NCBI GenBank assembly: GCA_944326265.1 | Contig: CALVDE010000007.1 | Span: forward strand, 1 to 64,000 | DNA from: an uncultured Bacteroidales bacterium | GTDB lineage: Bacteria; Bacteroidota; Bacteroidia; Bacteroidales; UBA932 | Direction: 5' to 3' | DNA length: 64,000 nt | In this document: piece after piece, positions 18,901-26,377 of the stretch | Numbering within the stretch: position 1 is the first letter of the stretch | How the letters are laid out: each line of letters starts with the position of its first letter | The notes under the pieces: generated by a model | The model's database searches: none | What the model was told of the DNA's origin: nothing | Seen by the model: only the letters and a program-made list of their open reading frames with translations | Made by a program: the position numbers and the translations under genes

Positions 18901-20528
18901 CCCTTGTTCACCAGATTCATGGTCCGCAGATCTGCATACGGCACGTCCAGGAATACTCTGATACGGTCTGGCCTTTCAGTACTGTCCAGGGTCACTATAC
19001 TCTGGAACATGGCCGGAAATGCCCGGTCATGACTGACCAGTCTTATATCGGCAGTGTTGTCCTGTATGCGGCCTGTAACGGCTATGCCTCTGTAGTCATG
19101 ATCTTTGACGGTCAATCTTGATATTGTCAGTGAATCCAGGGATGCTGTCAGGCCTTCCTCACCTGTACCGAAGGCGGCACTGAATCCTGTGGATATATCG
19201 GCCTGGCCCAGGATATCCTTGTCAAGTATTATTCCCAGGTCTACATCTTCTGCCTTGACGGCGGCATCCAGGCCGGTACGCCCGTTCTCCCTCGTCATCC
19301 TGGCAGTGTAGCTTATGCCTCCGACATCCGAGGACAGGGTGCCGCTTGAGCGCAGGCTGCTGAGTGTGCCATGTGCCGAACCGTCGAATGATACCGGTAT
19401 TCCCGGAATGTAGGAGCCTATCTTGCTCTGACTGCCGTTGATGGAGTTCATGACTCCGGCCAGGCCGGATGTGGTGGCCGATATATGGACTGTATCAATC
19501 TCGAAAATGGTGCTGTTTATCTCCGGAAGACCGGTGACGGCAGCCCTCAGTGTGACAGAAGTGCTGTCGGATACGGATACCGTAAGGCCGTCCGTGCGCA
19601 GACGGCATACAGGTCCGGTTACTTCTCCTGAGATGTCAAGTCTCAATTTGTTGTTTCTTAGTCCGGGAGCGAAATATCCGAGACTGCGGAAATCAAGCGT
19701 GGAGTGGTCAAAGTCCGCTCCGAGACGGATCTTGTGGATGAAATCGTTGAGGTCCTTGCCGCTTCTGTATCCGAATGACAGATACTCGGCGTTGATCTCG
19801 GAATAGGAATCGATAAGGTGGAGATTGTCTATTCTGGTCTCGCAGGAGTCGAGGGAAAAATTGCCGGCCAGTGACTGCAGTATGTACCCGGAGTGGTCTG
19901 AGGCACTGAGGTCCCTGATTCTGCACGAGACAGTGTTGTCCTTGACTGCTATTCTGTTGATTCTGGCATCTATTCCGGACAGGCTCATGTTGCTGTAGTT
20001 GAACCTTCCGGGGTCGGCTGCGTCAGAAGAATCCTTGACCATGTTCCTGAGATTGAACCTCATGTCCCTGAGTATCAGTTCATGGACGTTCATGTCGGGA
20101 ATTACGGTCGGCTTTTTCAAAGAGTCTGGCTTGGGCTGGAGACCGAGTATCCTGTTGAGGTTGGACATACGCCCGGGCCCTTCGGTACGGAGGTTGAATA
20201 CCCCGTCTTCCAGAAACAGCCTCTGTACTGTAATTTCTCCGCGCAGCAGGTCTTTGGGCGAAACGGTCACTGACAGTTTTCTGAATGACGCCAGTGTGTC
20301 CTCCGGCCCCCCGGCGATGTAGGTGTCGTATGCCATTACTTTGTTGAAGAACACGATGGATATGCGTCCTATTCCTATCTCGCCGTTGATATTTGTTCCG
20401 AGCGCACTGACTGCCTTCCGGGCCAGGGATGTCTGCAACTGGGGAAACTGCAGGGCCACATAGCCGGCAAATGGGATGACACATATAAGAATCAGAATCC
20501 CGGTCAGTATTTTTCTAACAGCTCTTAT
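15945..20528 (-). CDS. tamB: TamB-like translocation/assembly module protein (DUF490)
   Basis: A giant protein of about 1504 residues counted from the first canonical start (GTG at 20459), or 1527 with the upstream extension given here. The C-terminal TamB/DUF490 domain is clear: LRGDYTIADGSYHLAL, LQGSLDNPELSF, IDIPDLDPITKGRVESAL and DLGLNYQPGT. The rest is beta-strand repeats, as in bridge-like lipid-transfer proteins that span the periplasm and move phospholipids to the outer membrane. The expected N-terminal membrane anchor (ILTGILILICVIPFAGYVA) is encoded upstream of the GTG. That extension has no ATG, GTG or TTG after the in-frame stop at 20535-20537. I therefore place the start at ATA 20528-20526 as the best guess; the exact start is unsolved. 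Confidence 0.85.
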   Translation of the reverse strand: MRAVRKILTGILILICVIPFAGYVALQFPQLQTSLARKAVSALGTNINGEIGIGRISIVFFNKVMAYDTYIAGGPEDTLASFRKLSVTVSPKDLLRGEITVQRLFLEDGVFNLRTEGPGRMSNLNRILGLQPKPDSLKKPTVIPDMNVHELILRDMRFNLRNMVKDSSDAADPGRFNYSNMSLSGIDARINRIAVKDNTVSCRIRDLSASDHSGYILQSLAGNFSLDSCETRIDNLHLIDSYSEINAEYLSFGYRSGKDLNDFIHKIRLGADFDHSTLDFRSLGYFAPGLRNNKLRLDISGEVTGPVCRLRTDGLTVSVSDSTSVTLRAAVTGLPEINSTIFEIDTVHISATTSGLAGVMNSINGSQSKIGSYIPGIPVSFDGSAHGTLSSLRSSGTLSSDVGGISYTARMTRENGRTGLDAAVKAEDVDLGIILDKDILGQADISTGFSAAFGTGEEGLTASLDSLTISRLTVKDHDYRGIAVTGRIQDNTADIRLVSHDRAFPAMFQSIVTLDSTERPDRIRVFLDVPYADLRTMNLVNKGDMSNLGITASADLRFTTGSILGSILLDNISYANDNGQYHIDSLYIRSAIMENRNIVTVMSPVFHIDYSSTDSPSRLVERLKLAARGRALSGVLPVDTAVTNGKNGHYDLHLRTFDMSQICDIILPGLHIADSTTLDFRLDSCNALTVNARSSAVSFNTSSGKEYSITDIGLYAGNADSITSGAVSVGRLSSGGLTADNIRMNVREKDSTMLFGLTFNNADTTYLDFSAGVRFNDTGRSGKTAGIKVDSSELMIRGHRWRISPAHVTLARKNYAVDGLSINGDNDSLRVSGTISEDRDSKLSLTIDNLDLSVLNSFMKKDLALGGRLTGELDLYNFFSGTGATMEIYGEDLSLLGNNLGRITAMSRRDMARNRFNILINNYVDSLNPVNLSGYYIPGRNYMNLNLGLNNLSLHYLSPMLSDFVNITEGGLSGDITITGQPDRILLGSSNCHIDSLYLTPVFTQVPYIINGPVSLNQRSIEFHNLSITDNSGSKATLNGNITHDSFRNIYLDTRLDFNNFMCLNTNERDNGKFYGTAFATGNVSLSGYTDNLLIDAQLATDDNSAIHIPLSSSSSATTTDLISYTDFRSGTLLDSTAAAQTSDESVQKTKNSNIEVRARASVTQGTELLIEMNKQLGSILRCTGEGDIDLTFNPARNITDLRGDYTIADGSYHLALSIQSRDFTIDEGGTIAFNGDLKNTSLNVGATYSTKASISTLISDTTSVGNRRNVNCGIQLQGSLDNPELSFTIDIPDLDPITKGRVESALSTPEKVQKQFMALLISGSFVPDEQSGIVNNSTILYSNASEILSNQFNNIFRQLDIPLDLGLNYQPGTATGGKDMFDVAISYQAFNNRLIINGNVGNSETSSNWAGDFDAEIKVDRQGKLRITLFTRSADSYSNYLDNTQRSGFGITYQDEFDTFGDFWRNIFYSRKRKEQYELELMREAEEELEREAAEANIVKEEIQRPREDPLNFMEEETGYTEYRPE

Positions 20529-20549
20529 GAGTACCTATTTTTAATCAAA

Positions 20550-20557
20550 CAAAGTTA
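20550..20557 (-). promoter_or_regulatory. Promoter box upstream of the TamB gene
   Basis: TAACTTTG on the minus strand matches TAnnTTTG. Transcription would begin near 20543, which places the TamB membrane-anchor codons (20528 onward) within the transcript. No good upstream TTTG is seen. Confidence 0.45.
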
Positions 20558-20617
20558 ATCATTTTTTTGAAGCGGTGTTATATGTAAAGATGCAGTTGCG
20601 GGAATGTCCCGTAAGTT

Positions 20618-21586
20618 TTAATTCTGTGTCTCTGACACTTTATTCTTTCTCCGGTTGGCTGCGAACTCCAGAATGAGTACGAGGGCGGCGCCGACTGCGG
20701 CAAAAGTGACGGCAAGCCCGATGTGTCCGGAGTATTTGGTGACATCACTTATCTCCTTGCCGGAGGCGATGAGGCTCTGAAGACCTTCCAGAATGCGTCC
20801 GTCGTGAGGCAGGACGGGCCAGGACACTCCGTCGTGCTGGAACTGCCATGGCCATACCTTGACCAGAGAGCCGATCATGATGCCTGCCAGGGCGGAGATC
20901 GTGGTTACGTGGTATTTGTTGAGCAGCCATGTCAGGAAGTGCGAGAAAGAGACGATACCTATGGCGGCTCCTGCGACGAATACGAGTATAAGTGTTATAT
21001 TCAGGTCGGTAAGAGCCTTGAGCATATATTCGTATTTGCCGAGCAGAAGGAGTATGAAGCTTCCGGATATGCCCGGGAGTATCATCGCGCAGATGGCGAT
21101 GGCTCCGCACAGGAAGATGAACCACAGGGCATTGGGAGTCTCGGTCGGGGACACCAGACAGATGGCGGCTCCGGCTCCCACACCCAGTACGAGAGCTGCG
21201 AGATGCTTGATCTTGGTCAGGTCGATATCCTTGAGAATCAGTATGGCGGAGGCGATGATGAGACCGAAGAAGAATGACCACAGCGGTACCGGCTCATTGG
21301 CCATCAGGTACTGCATAAGCTTGGCCAGGGAGAAAAAACTGATGGCGATGCCGAGAATCAGGGAGATGAGGAAATTACCGTTGATGTGCTTCCAGAATTG
21401 TCCTATCTTACCTGTGAAAAGCAGTTTGAATGCCTGCGAATTGATGGATTTGATGGAGTTGAGCAGTTCCTCGTAGATACCGGTGAGAAAAGCGATGGTG
21501 CCTCCGGAGACTCCGGGAATTACGTCAGCGGCACCCATGCCGATTCCTTTAAGGGTTATCATTGCGTAGGAAGAGAACGTTCTCAT
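20618..21586 (-). CDS. DUF368 membrane protein, likely polyprenyl-phosphate transporter (PopT type)
   Basis: A 322-residue inner-membrane protein with about eight to nine hydrophobic segments. The N-terminal GIGMGAADVIPGVSGGTIAF and the internal repeat AICAMILPGISGSFILLLLG are the duplicated hallmark of DUF368. Members of this family recycle undecaprenyl phosphate across the inner membrane for wall and envelope polymers, based on published work on PopT. Substrate here is inferred from the family. It starts 1 nt after the stop of the DUF6913 gene and is probably translated with it. Confidence 0.87.
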   Translation of the reverse strand: MRTFSSYAMITLKGIGMGAADVIPGVSGGTIAFLTGIYEELLNSIKSINSQAFKLLFTGKIGQFWKHINGNFLISLILGIAISFFSLAKLMQYLMANEPVPLWSFFFGLIIASAILILKDIDLTKIKHLAALVLGVGAGAAICLVSPTETPNALWFIFLCGAIAICAMILPGISGSFILLLLGKYEYMLKALTDLNITLILVFVAGAAIGIVSFSHFLTWLLNKYHVTTISALAGIMIGSLVKVWPWQFQHDGVSWPVLPHDGRILEGLQSLIASGKEISDVTKYSGHIGLAVTFAAVGAALVLILEFAANRRKNKVSETQN

Positions 21587-21587
21587 G

Positions 21588-22130
21588 TCAGTGTATTGTT
21601 TTTAGATAATTAATAATATTTGCAGCCAGTTCTTCCGGAGATGTATCAGGTCCTGTGCCGCTGACCGTCATGTCGTATGAGACGGTGTCAGCTGGCCCGG
21701 TCCCGATTCTCAGCGATGCCGAGGCTCTTCGGAGCAGATAGTCTATGGTGAAGATTCTTTTTCCTGATGACATGTCGGTCAGAATATCGTAAGGCTTGTC
21801 TGTGAAGCCGCCGGATATGTCCTCGCGGGGCAGACCGTACCAGTTGATGTCTTTTCTGAGGATGCGGACAATGCCGGGAGATGAGGCAAATACCGGATCA
21901 TCGACCGGTTCTTTGCCCAGATCCACGCAGATGCATCTGAAATCCACTCCACATGCGGCCATTTCCTTTCTGAATATGTCGACAGCCGCTGCAATGCCCG
22001 GATCAGATGCGTTGACCACCAGGGCGGTTCTTCTGGCAGAGGCCAGCGGAACATACTTGCCATGATGGCTGTAGGGTATCTTTTTCAGAGCCCTTGCCTG
22101 CATAATCCGTGTCAGAAAACAATTAATCAT
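21588..22130 (-). CDS. DUF6913-like conserved Bacteroidetes protein
   Basis: A 180-residue soluble protein. The C-terminal part with KPYDILTDMSSGKRIFTIDYLLRRASASLRIG and YDMTVSG (aspartate-rich, no catalytic motif) is the pattern of DUF6913, to which I assign it with moderate confidence. Function unknown. The first ATG at 22130 lies only 5 nt after a minus-strand TATCTTTG box (22142-22135), so translation is either leaderless or begins at the next ATG, 22103 (MQARALKK, 171 residues). It is the first gene of a pair with the DUF368 transporter, with stop and start 1 nt apart. Confidence 0.6.
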   Translation of the reverse strand: MINCFLTRIMQARALKKIPYSHHGKYVPLASARRTALVVNASDPGIAAAVDIFRKEMAACGVDFRCICVDLGKEPVDDPVFASSPGIVRILRKDINWYGLPREDISGGFTDKPYDILTDMSSGKRIFTIDYLLRRASASLRIGTGPADTVSYDMTVSGTGPDTSPEELAANIINYLKTIH

Positions 22131-22134
22131 CCGC

Positions 22135-22171
22135 CAAAGATAGCAATATTTCCAAATATGATATATTTTTG
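22135..22171. promoter_or_regulatory. Divergent promoter boxes between DUF6913 and hydF
   Basis: TATCTTTG on the minus strand (22142-22135) and TATTTTTG on the plus strand (22164-22171) both match TAnnTTTG and face away from each other. The plus box is 23 nt before the hydF ATG. Upstream elements are weak for both. Confidence 0.5.
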
Positions 22172-22193
22172 TTCCCTTATATTTTCAAATACG

Positions 22194-23393
22194 ATGAATG
22201 CACTCAATATAGGAATTTTCGGACGGAGGAACGTAGGTAAGTCCTCTATAATTAATACGCTTGCGGGACAGGATGTGGCAATAGTCTCGGACAGTCCGGG
22301 AACAACCACCGATCCGGTAGTGAAGAGGATGGAAATATCCGGAATAGGTCCGTGTGTGCTGATAGATACGGCTGGAATAGATGACAGCGGAACCCTGGGC
22401 AGCAAGAGAGTCGTGCGGAGTCTGGATGTCGTGGCCCGTATTGACATGGCCGTGCTGGTCTTTGCCGGAAATGAGTTCGGAGAAGATGAGGAGAGGCTGC
22501 TGGGGGAGTTCAGAAGGTATTCCCTGCCGGTGACCCTCGTGCACAACAAGGCCGATCAGGGGCCGGTAGCTCCGGAACTGGCCGGAATGCTCAGAGACAG
22601 GTACGGTCTGGAACCGGTGGAGTATTCGGCTTTGGCCTGTACAGATGTATTCACATCGATGAGAGACCGTCTGATACAGATACTCAAGGAAAAGGCGCGG
22701 ACTTCAGAATATCAGGAGCGTCCGATGTTTGATGGAATAGTGAGTGCCGGACAGCATGTGCTGCTTGTCTGTCCTATAGACAGCGGTGCTCCTACCGGAA
22801 GACTGATTCTGCCTCAGGTCAATGCAATCCGCAATATCCTCGACATCGGAGGCGTTGCTACGGTAGTGCAGCCTTCTTCCATCTCCGGTACGGCCGGTGA
22901 CTGGAGCTGGTATGACCTGGTCGTGACAGACAGCCAGGCTTTCAGCGAGGTGGCGGCGGCAGTTCCGGAGAGTGTTCCCCTGACCAGCTTCAGTATGCTT
23001 CTGGCCAGGAGCAAGGGGTGTTTCAAGGAATATTGCGAGGGCACGCCGGCCATAGACAACCTCAAAGACGGTGACAGAGTACTGATTCTGGAGTCATGCT
23101 CGCATCATTCTTCCTGTGAGGATATCGGACGGGTCAAGATACCGGCTCTTATGCGCAGATATACCGGCAGGGACCTGACCTTTGATGTCGTGGGCGGCCT
23201 GGACAGGATAGCGCGTCCTGTAAGTGACTATTCGCTTGTCCTGCAGTGCGGCGGCTGCATGATCACCCGCCGTCAGCTGATGTCCCGTCTGTTGCCTGCG
23301 GTCGAGGCAGGAGTGCCGGTGACCAATTACGGAATGGCGATATCTTATATGAAAGGAATATATGACAGGGCTCTGAAACCTTTGATGGTATGA
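22194..23393 (+). CDS. hydF: [FeFe]-hydrogenase H-cluster maturation GTPase HydF
   Basis: Scaffold on which the 2Fe subcluster of [FeFe]-hydrogenase is built before transfer to the apo-enzyme; cytoplasmic. The protein has 399 residues from the ATG at 22194 (MNALNIGIFG). An N-terminal GTPase domain has the P-loop GRRNVGKSS (residues 10-18), DSPGTTTDPV and DTAG. The C-terminal domain carries the Fe-S ligands ESCSHHS near 301-306 and LQCGGCM near 351-356 (CxH...CxxC). The stop overlaps the hydE start (ATGA). hydG and the hydrogenase are not in the window. Confidence 0.95.
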   Translation: MNALNIGIFGRRNVGKSSIINTLAGQDVAIVSDSPGTTTDPVVKRMEISGIGPCVLIDTAGIDDSGTLGSKRVVRSLDVVARIDMAVLVFAGNEFGEDEERLLGEFRRYSLPVTLVHNKADQGPVAPELAGMLRDRYGLEPVEYSALACTDVFTSMRDRLIQILKEKARTSEYQERPMFDGIVSAGQHVLLVCPIDSGAPTGRLILPQVNAIRNILDIGGVATVVQPSSISGTAGDWSWYDLVVTDSQAFSEVAAAVPESVPLTSFSMLLARSKGCFKEYCEGTPAIDNLKDGDRVLILESCSHHSSCEDIGRVKIPALMRRYTGRDLTFDVVGGLDRIARPVSDYSLVLQCGGCMITRRQLMSRLLPAVEAGVPVTNYGMAISYMKGIYDRALKPLMV

Positions 23394-24427
23394 CGGGAAA
23401 AGAACTGACAGAGATACTTGAGGACAGCAGCCCCGAGCGGACGGCGGCTCTGTTCGCAGAGGCATACAGGGTCAAGAAGGGAACAGTGGGGGAGTGTGTT
23501 TATCTTCGCGGTCTGGTGGAAATATCCAATATCTGCCGGAAGAACTGTCTGTATTGCGGAATAAGGAGGGACAACAGCAGTACCGGAAGATATGAGCTGG
23601 ATTCAGCCGTTGTGATGGAGGCTGCCGGATTCGCGGCGGCGGAGGGATATGGTTCCCTGGTAATTCAGGGAGGTGAGAGGACAGACAGGAAGTTCATAGA
23701 CAAGATAACGGAACTGCTGGTGGAAATAAAACGGAAATGGCCTTTAGGAATAACTCTGTCATTGGGTGAACAGCCCGAAGAGGTGTACCGTGAGTGGTTT
23801 GAGGCTGGTGCCCACAGGTATCTGCTCAGGATAGAGTCATCCACAAGGGAGTTGTATGAGAAGATACATCCTGTGGATTCCGTTCATAGTTTCGGGACCA
23901 GGCTGCGGGCCCTGGAGAATCTGCGCAAGTGCGGCTATCAGGTGGGAACGGGAGTCATGATCGGTCTGCCGTTCCAGAATGCGGCCCATCTGGCCGATGA
24001 CTTGCTTTTCTTCAGGAGTATGGATATCGATATGTGCGGCATGGGACCGTATCTGGAACATTCTGAGACACCGTTGTATGCCTATAGGAACTTGATACCC
24101 TCGAAAGAAAGACGGCTGGAACTGTCGCTTAAAATGGTGGCCTTGCTCCGTCTGCTGATGCCTGATATCAATATTGCAGCAACTACGGCCATGCAGGTGC
24201 TTGCACCTGACGGCAGGGAAAGAGCCATTATGGCAGGAGCCAATGTCCTCATGCCCAACCTTACTCTGTCCGAGGTCAGGGAAGAGTATCAGATCTACCA
24301 GAACAAGCCCGGGGTGGGTGAGGACGCGGCTCTGTCCTCATCCAGTACCGAGGAACGCCTGCGTAAAATGAAAATCCCCATCGGTTATGGCCGGTGGGGA
24401 GATTCATTGCATTTCAGCAAACGCTGA
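23390..24427 (+). CDS. hydE: [FeFe]-hydrogenase H-cluster radical SAM maturase HydE
   Basis: Radical SAM enzyme acting with HydF and HydG to make the H-cluster 2Fe unit. The 345-residue protein has the radical SAM motif CRKNCLYC (C49, C53, C56), the SAM-binding stretches VIQGGE and LSLGEQ, and the TTAMQVL/AGANVLMPN C-terminal blocks of the HydE/BioB-like family. It overlaps hydF by 4 nt. Only 2 nt separate its stop from the stop of the convergent gene, and a 10-bp hairpin lies inside its last codons (24375-24400). Confidence 0.94.
   Translation: MTGKELTEILEDSSPERTAALFAEAYRVKKGTVGECVYLRGLVEISNICRKNCLYCGIRRDNSSTGRYELDSAVVMEAAGFAAAEGYGSLVIQGGERTDRKFIDKITELLVEIKRKWPLGITLSLGEQPEEVYREWFEAGAHRYLLRIESSTRELYEKIHPVDSVHSFGTRLRALENLRKCGYQVGTGVMIGLPFQNAAHLADDLLFFRSMDIDMCGMGPYLEHSETPLYAYRNLIPSKERRLELSLKMVALLRLLMPDINIAATTAMQVLAPDGRERAIMAGANVLMPNLTLSEVREEYQIYQNKPGVGEDAALSSSSTEERLRKMKIPIGYGRWGDSLHFSKR
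24375..24400. other. 10-bp hairpin inside the 3' end of hydE
   Basis: TCCCCATCGG (24375-24384) pairs with CCGGTGGGGA (24391-24400), with one G-U pair and a 6-nt loop TTATGG. It lies 27 nt before the hydE stop. The convergent gene begins its 3' end 2 nt after hydE, so this may serve as an intragenic transcription-end or RNA-stability signal. No U tract follows on either strand. Confidence 0.4.
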
Positions 24428-24429
24428 TG

Positions 24430-26370
24430 TTATTTCTCGGACATATAGATCTGGGCCACTTCCTCATCCGTAAGAGCCCTTGAGCTGTATACCCTAAGGT
24501 TGTCGAAAATCGTATCTATGGCGTTATTGTCAGACTCGCTGGCACCTCCGAGAAGGAATTTTGTGCAGGCCCGGTTTGTGGAGCCGTAGAGCTTTATTGA
24601 GTCTACAAGCACCCCGTCGATATACAGGGAGCCCATTACTGTGCTGCCCTCGCTTCTGACTACGATGGCGATGAAATGCCAGTTGTAGTCAAGGGCCGGG
24701 TGGCTGAAGCTGGAGCCGGTGTAATCGGTGACATTATAGATGAAGAATTTTCCGTCTTTGATAGTCAGCTTGGGGTAGTTGTACCTGTAGTCACCGCAGG
24801 CCATGGACCATACGTGGCCGTCTGAGAATCCTTTCATCCAGAAAGTCACGCTGTAGTTGTTGTTGGGATAGACTATCAGTGACTTGGGAAATACTATCTG
24901 ACTGCCGTCAATCGAGCTGAGTGCTATGGCCTGAGTGCCGTCGGGACTGTCAGTGGTGTACTGAGGACCGTTTATGGGATTGCCCTGGATGGCAGAGACA
25001 TCACTTCTGGTGGTACCGTTGAACCGGAAATATGCGGCAAGTCCGTTTCTGACAGTGTTGAGCGGATCTTTGCCGGGAGAGGTGACAGTCTGCTGCTCTG
25101 TCCGGGCGGAAGGCTGTTCTGTTCCTGCGGTCTGAACCTGAGGCATCGCGGGGGCAGTGTATTTCTGTACCGCATTTGGATCCGGTGTCATTACTATATC
25201 AGTACGGACAGTGCTTCCGCTTACGGTGTATGCCGGGGTCTCGGTGGTCTTGTATCCGTATTTGGAAGCCTGGATGGAGTAGTCTCCTGCAGGAAGATCA
25301 TTGAAAATGTATATGCCGTTGCGTCCGCTGGTTGCGGTCCTGCCTCCGGGGATAAGGGTGAGCTTTGCGTATGCCACAGGCTCTCCGGTGGATGCGTCGG
25401 TAACCGTACCGGTAAGGGAAATATTCACTGTGCTCTTGAAGAATATCCGTTCGGATATATATTTGTTGCCGGCCCGGAAACGCACTTCGATATAGTTCTC
25501 GTCCTCATCGTAGCAGTTCTCATCGTTGTATCTGATGACAAGTATGTTGCCTTCGTATGACGAGGATATGCCCGTGGCGCAGTTGGACTTGACGGTAGGT
25601 CTCTGGCTCGTGGAGACAGGTCTTCCGGCCAGGCTCAGGCTTACAGTGACTGTGCCTTTCTTTTCCTGGGACCAGTCAACAGTTATCTGGTCATACAGAC
25701 TGCGGTATCTGTTGGAAAGTATCTCCACCTGGTTGTACCTGGGGTCCATGGTGTCAAACTCATCGAGGAATACCCTGAGGCTGTTGATGATATCTCCGAT
25801 CTCCTCTATGGATGATACGAAATCGATATCGGCCTCGTACTTGGCCAGTCTCTCATTGAGCCGGCTGTCATGTTCCTGATATTCCATGACCAGACGCTTC
25901 ATCTCGAATTCGCTGAACGGATATTTTACGGCGTAGAAATACTCGTACCGGCCTGTGGATTTGTAATACCTTCTTTCCCAGTAATAGTCGGCCGCTTTGG
26001 AAAGCGAGATCTCTCCTATGAACGGCAGCTTGGCTGTCCTGGACATTATGGAAGTCTCCAGACTCTGGGTATGGGAGTATGTGTCATTGCTTTCAAAAGT
26101 GGAAGTCCGCATGTCCGACTCGGATACGATACGGGTGGCGATACTCTGGGATATCTGCTTCTTGACATTACCGAGCACGGCAGCTTTGGCTTCTTCGATG
26201 TCGCCTCCTGTCGCGCTGACTATAAGATAGTCCTTTTCAGTGGAGAGAACCCATTCCGGCATGTTTCTGGCACTGGATTCCTCGACTTTGTACTGGGCTT
26301 TCTGCGCCATGACTGCCGATGAGACACTCAGGGCGATAATGATTGTTGAGATAATCTTTTTCATGTTCAT
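24430..26370 (-). CDS. Secreted multidomain protein: LPP20-like, carboxypeptidase-regulatory-like and LamG-like domains
   Basis: The protein has 646 residues and a signal peptide cleaved after AVMAQ (about 22). Domain order: an LPP20-like region (about 35-190) with PEWVLST, an alanine-rich helix, YYWERRYYKSTGRYEYFYAVKY; a helical linker (about 190-240); a beta region with a lone disulfide-capable pair; a carboxypeptidase-regulatory-like fold (about 318-395, TGTVTDASTGEPVAYAKL and GRNGIYIFNDLPAGDYSI); a proline/glutamine/threonine-rich linker; and a LamG-like lectin fold (about 445-640, VTFWMKGF, NWHFIAIVV, LYIDGVLVDS, FDNLRVYSRAL type). The LamG part suggests binding of glycan or surface protein. 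Last gene of the four-gene secreted operon. Confidence 0.72.
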   Translation of the reverse strand: MNMKKIISTIIIALSVSSAVMAQKAQYKVEESSARNMPEWVLSTEKDYLIVSATGGDIEEAKAAVLGNVKKQISQSIATRIVSESDMRTSTFESNDTYSHTQSLETSIMSRTAKLPFIGEISLSKAADYYWERRYYKSTGRYEYFYAVKYPFSEFEMKRLVMEYQEHDSRLNERLAKYEADIDFVSSIEEIGDIINSLRVFLDEFDTMDPRYNQVEILSNRYRSLYDQITVDWSQEKKGTVTVSLSLAGRPVSTSQRPTVKSNCATGISSSYEGNILVIRYNDENCYDEDENYIEVRFRAGNKYISERIFFKSTVNISLTGTVTDASTGEPVAYAKLTLIPGGRTATSGRNGIYIFNDLPAGDYSIQASKYGYKTTETPAYTVSGSTVRTDIVMTPDPNAVQKYTAPAMPQVQTAGTEQPSARTEQQTVTSPGKDPLNTVRNGLAAYFRFNGTTRSDVSAIQGNPINGPQYTTDSPDGTQAIALSSIDGSQIVFPKSLIVYPNNNYSVTFWMKGFSDGHVWSMACGDYRYNYPKLTIKDGKFFIYNVTDYTGSSFSHPALDYNWHFIAIVVRSEGSTVMGSLYIDGVLVDSIKLYGSTNRACTKFLLGGASESDNNAIDTIFDNLRVYSSRALTDEEVAQIYMSEK

Positions 26371-26377
26371 GACTCTG

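Noticed and set aside
20580-20617. CGGGA/TCCCG hairpin downstream of the DUF368 gene as terminator
   Set aside because: Only five base pairs with a three-base loop and a weak U stretch; not convincing beside the clear terminators elsewhere.
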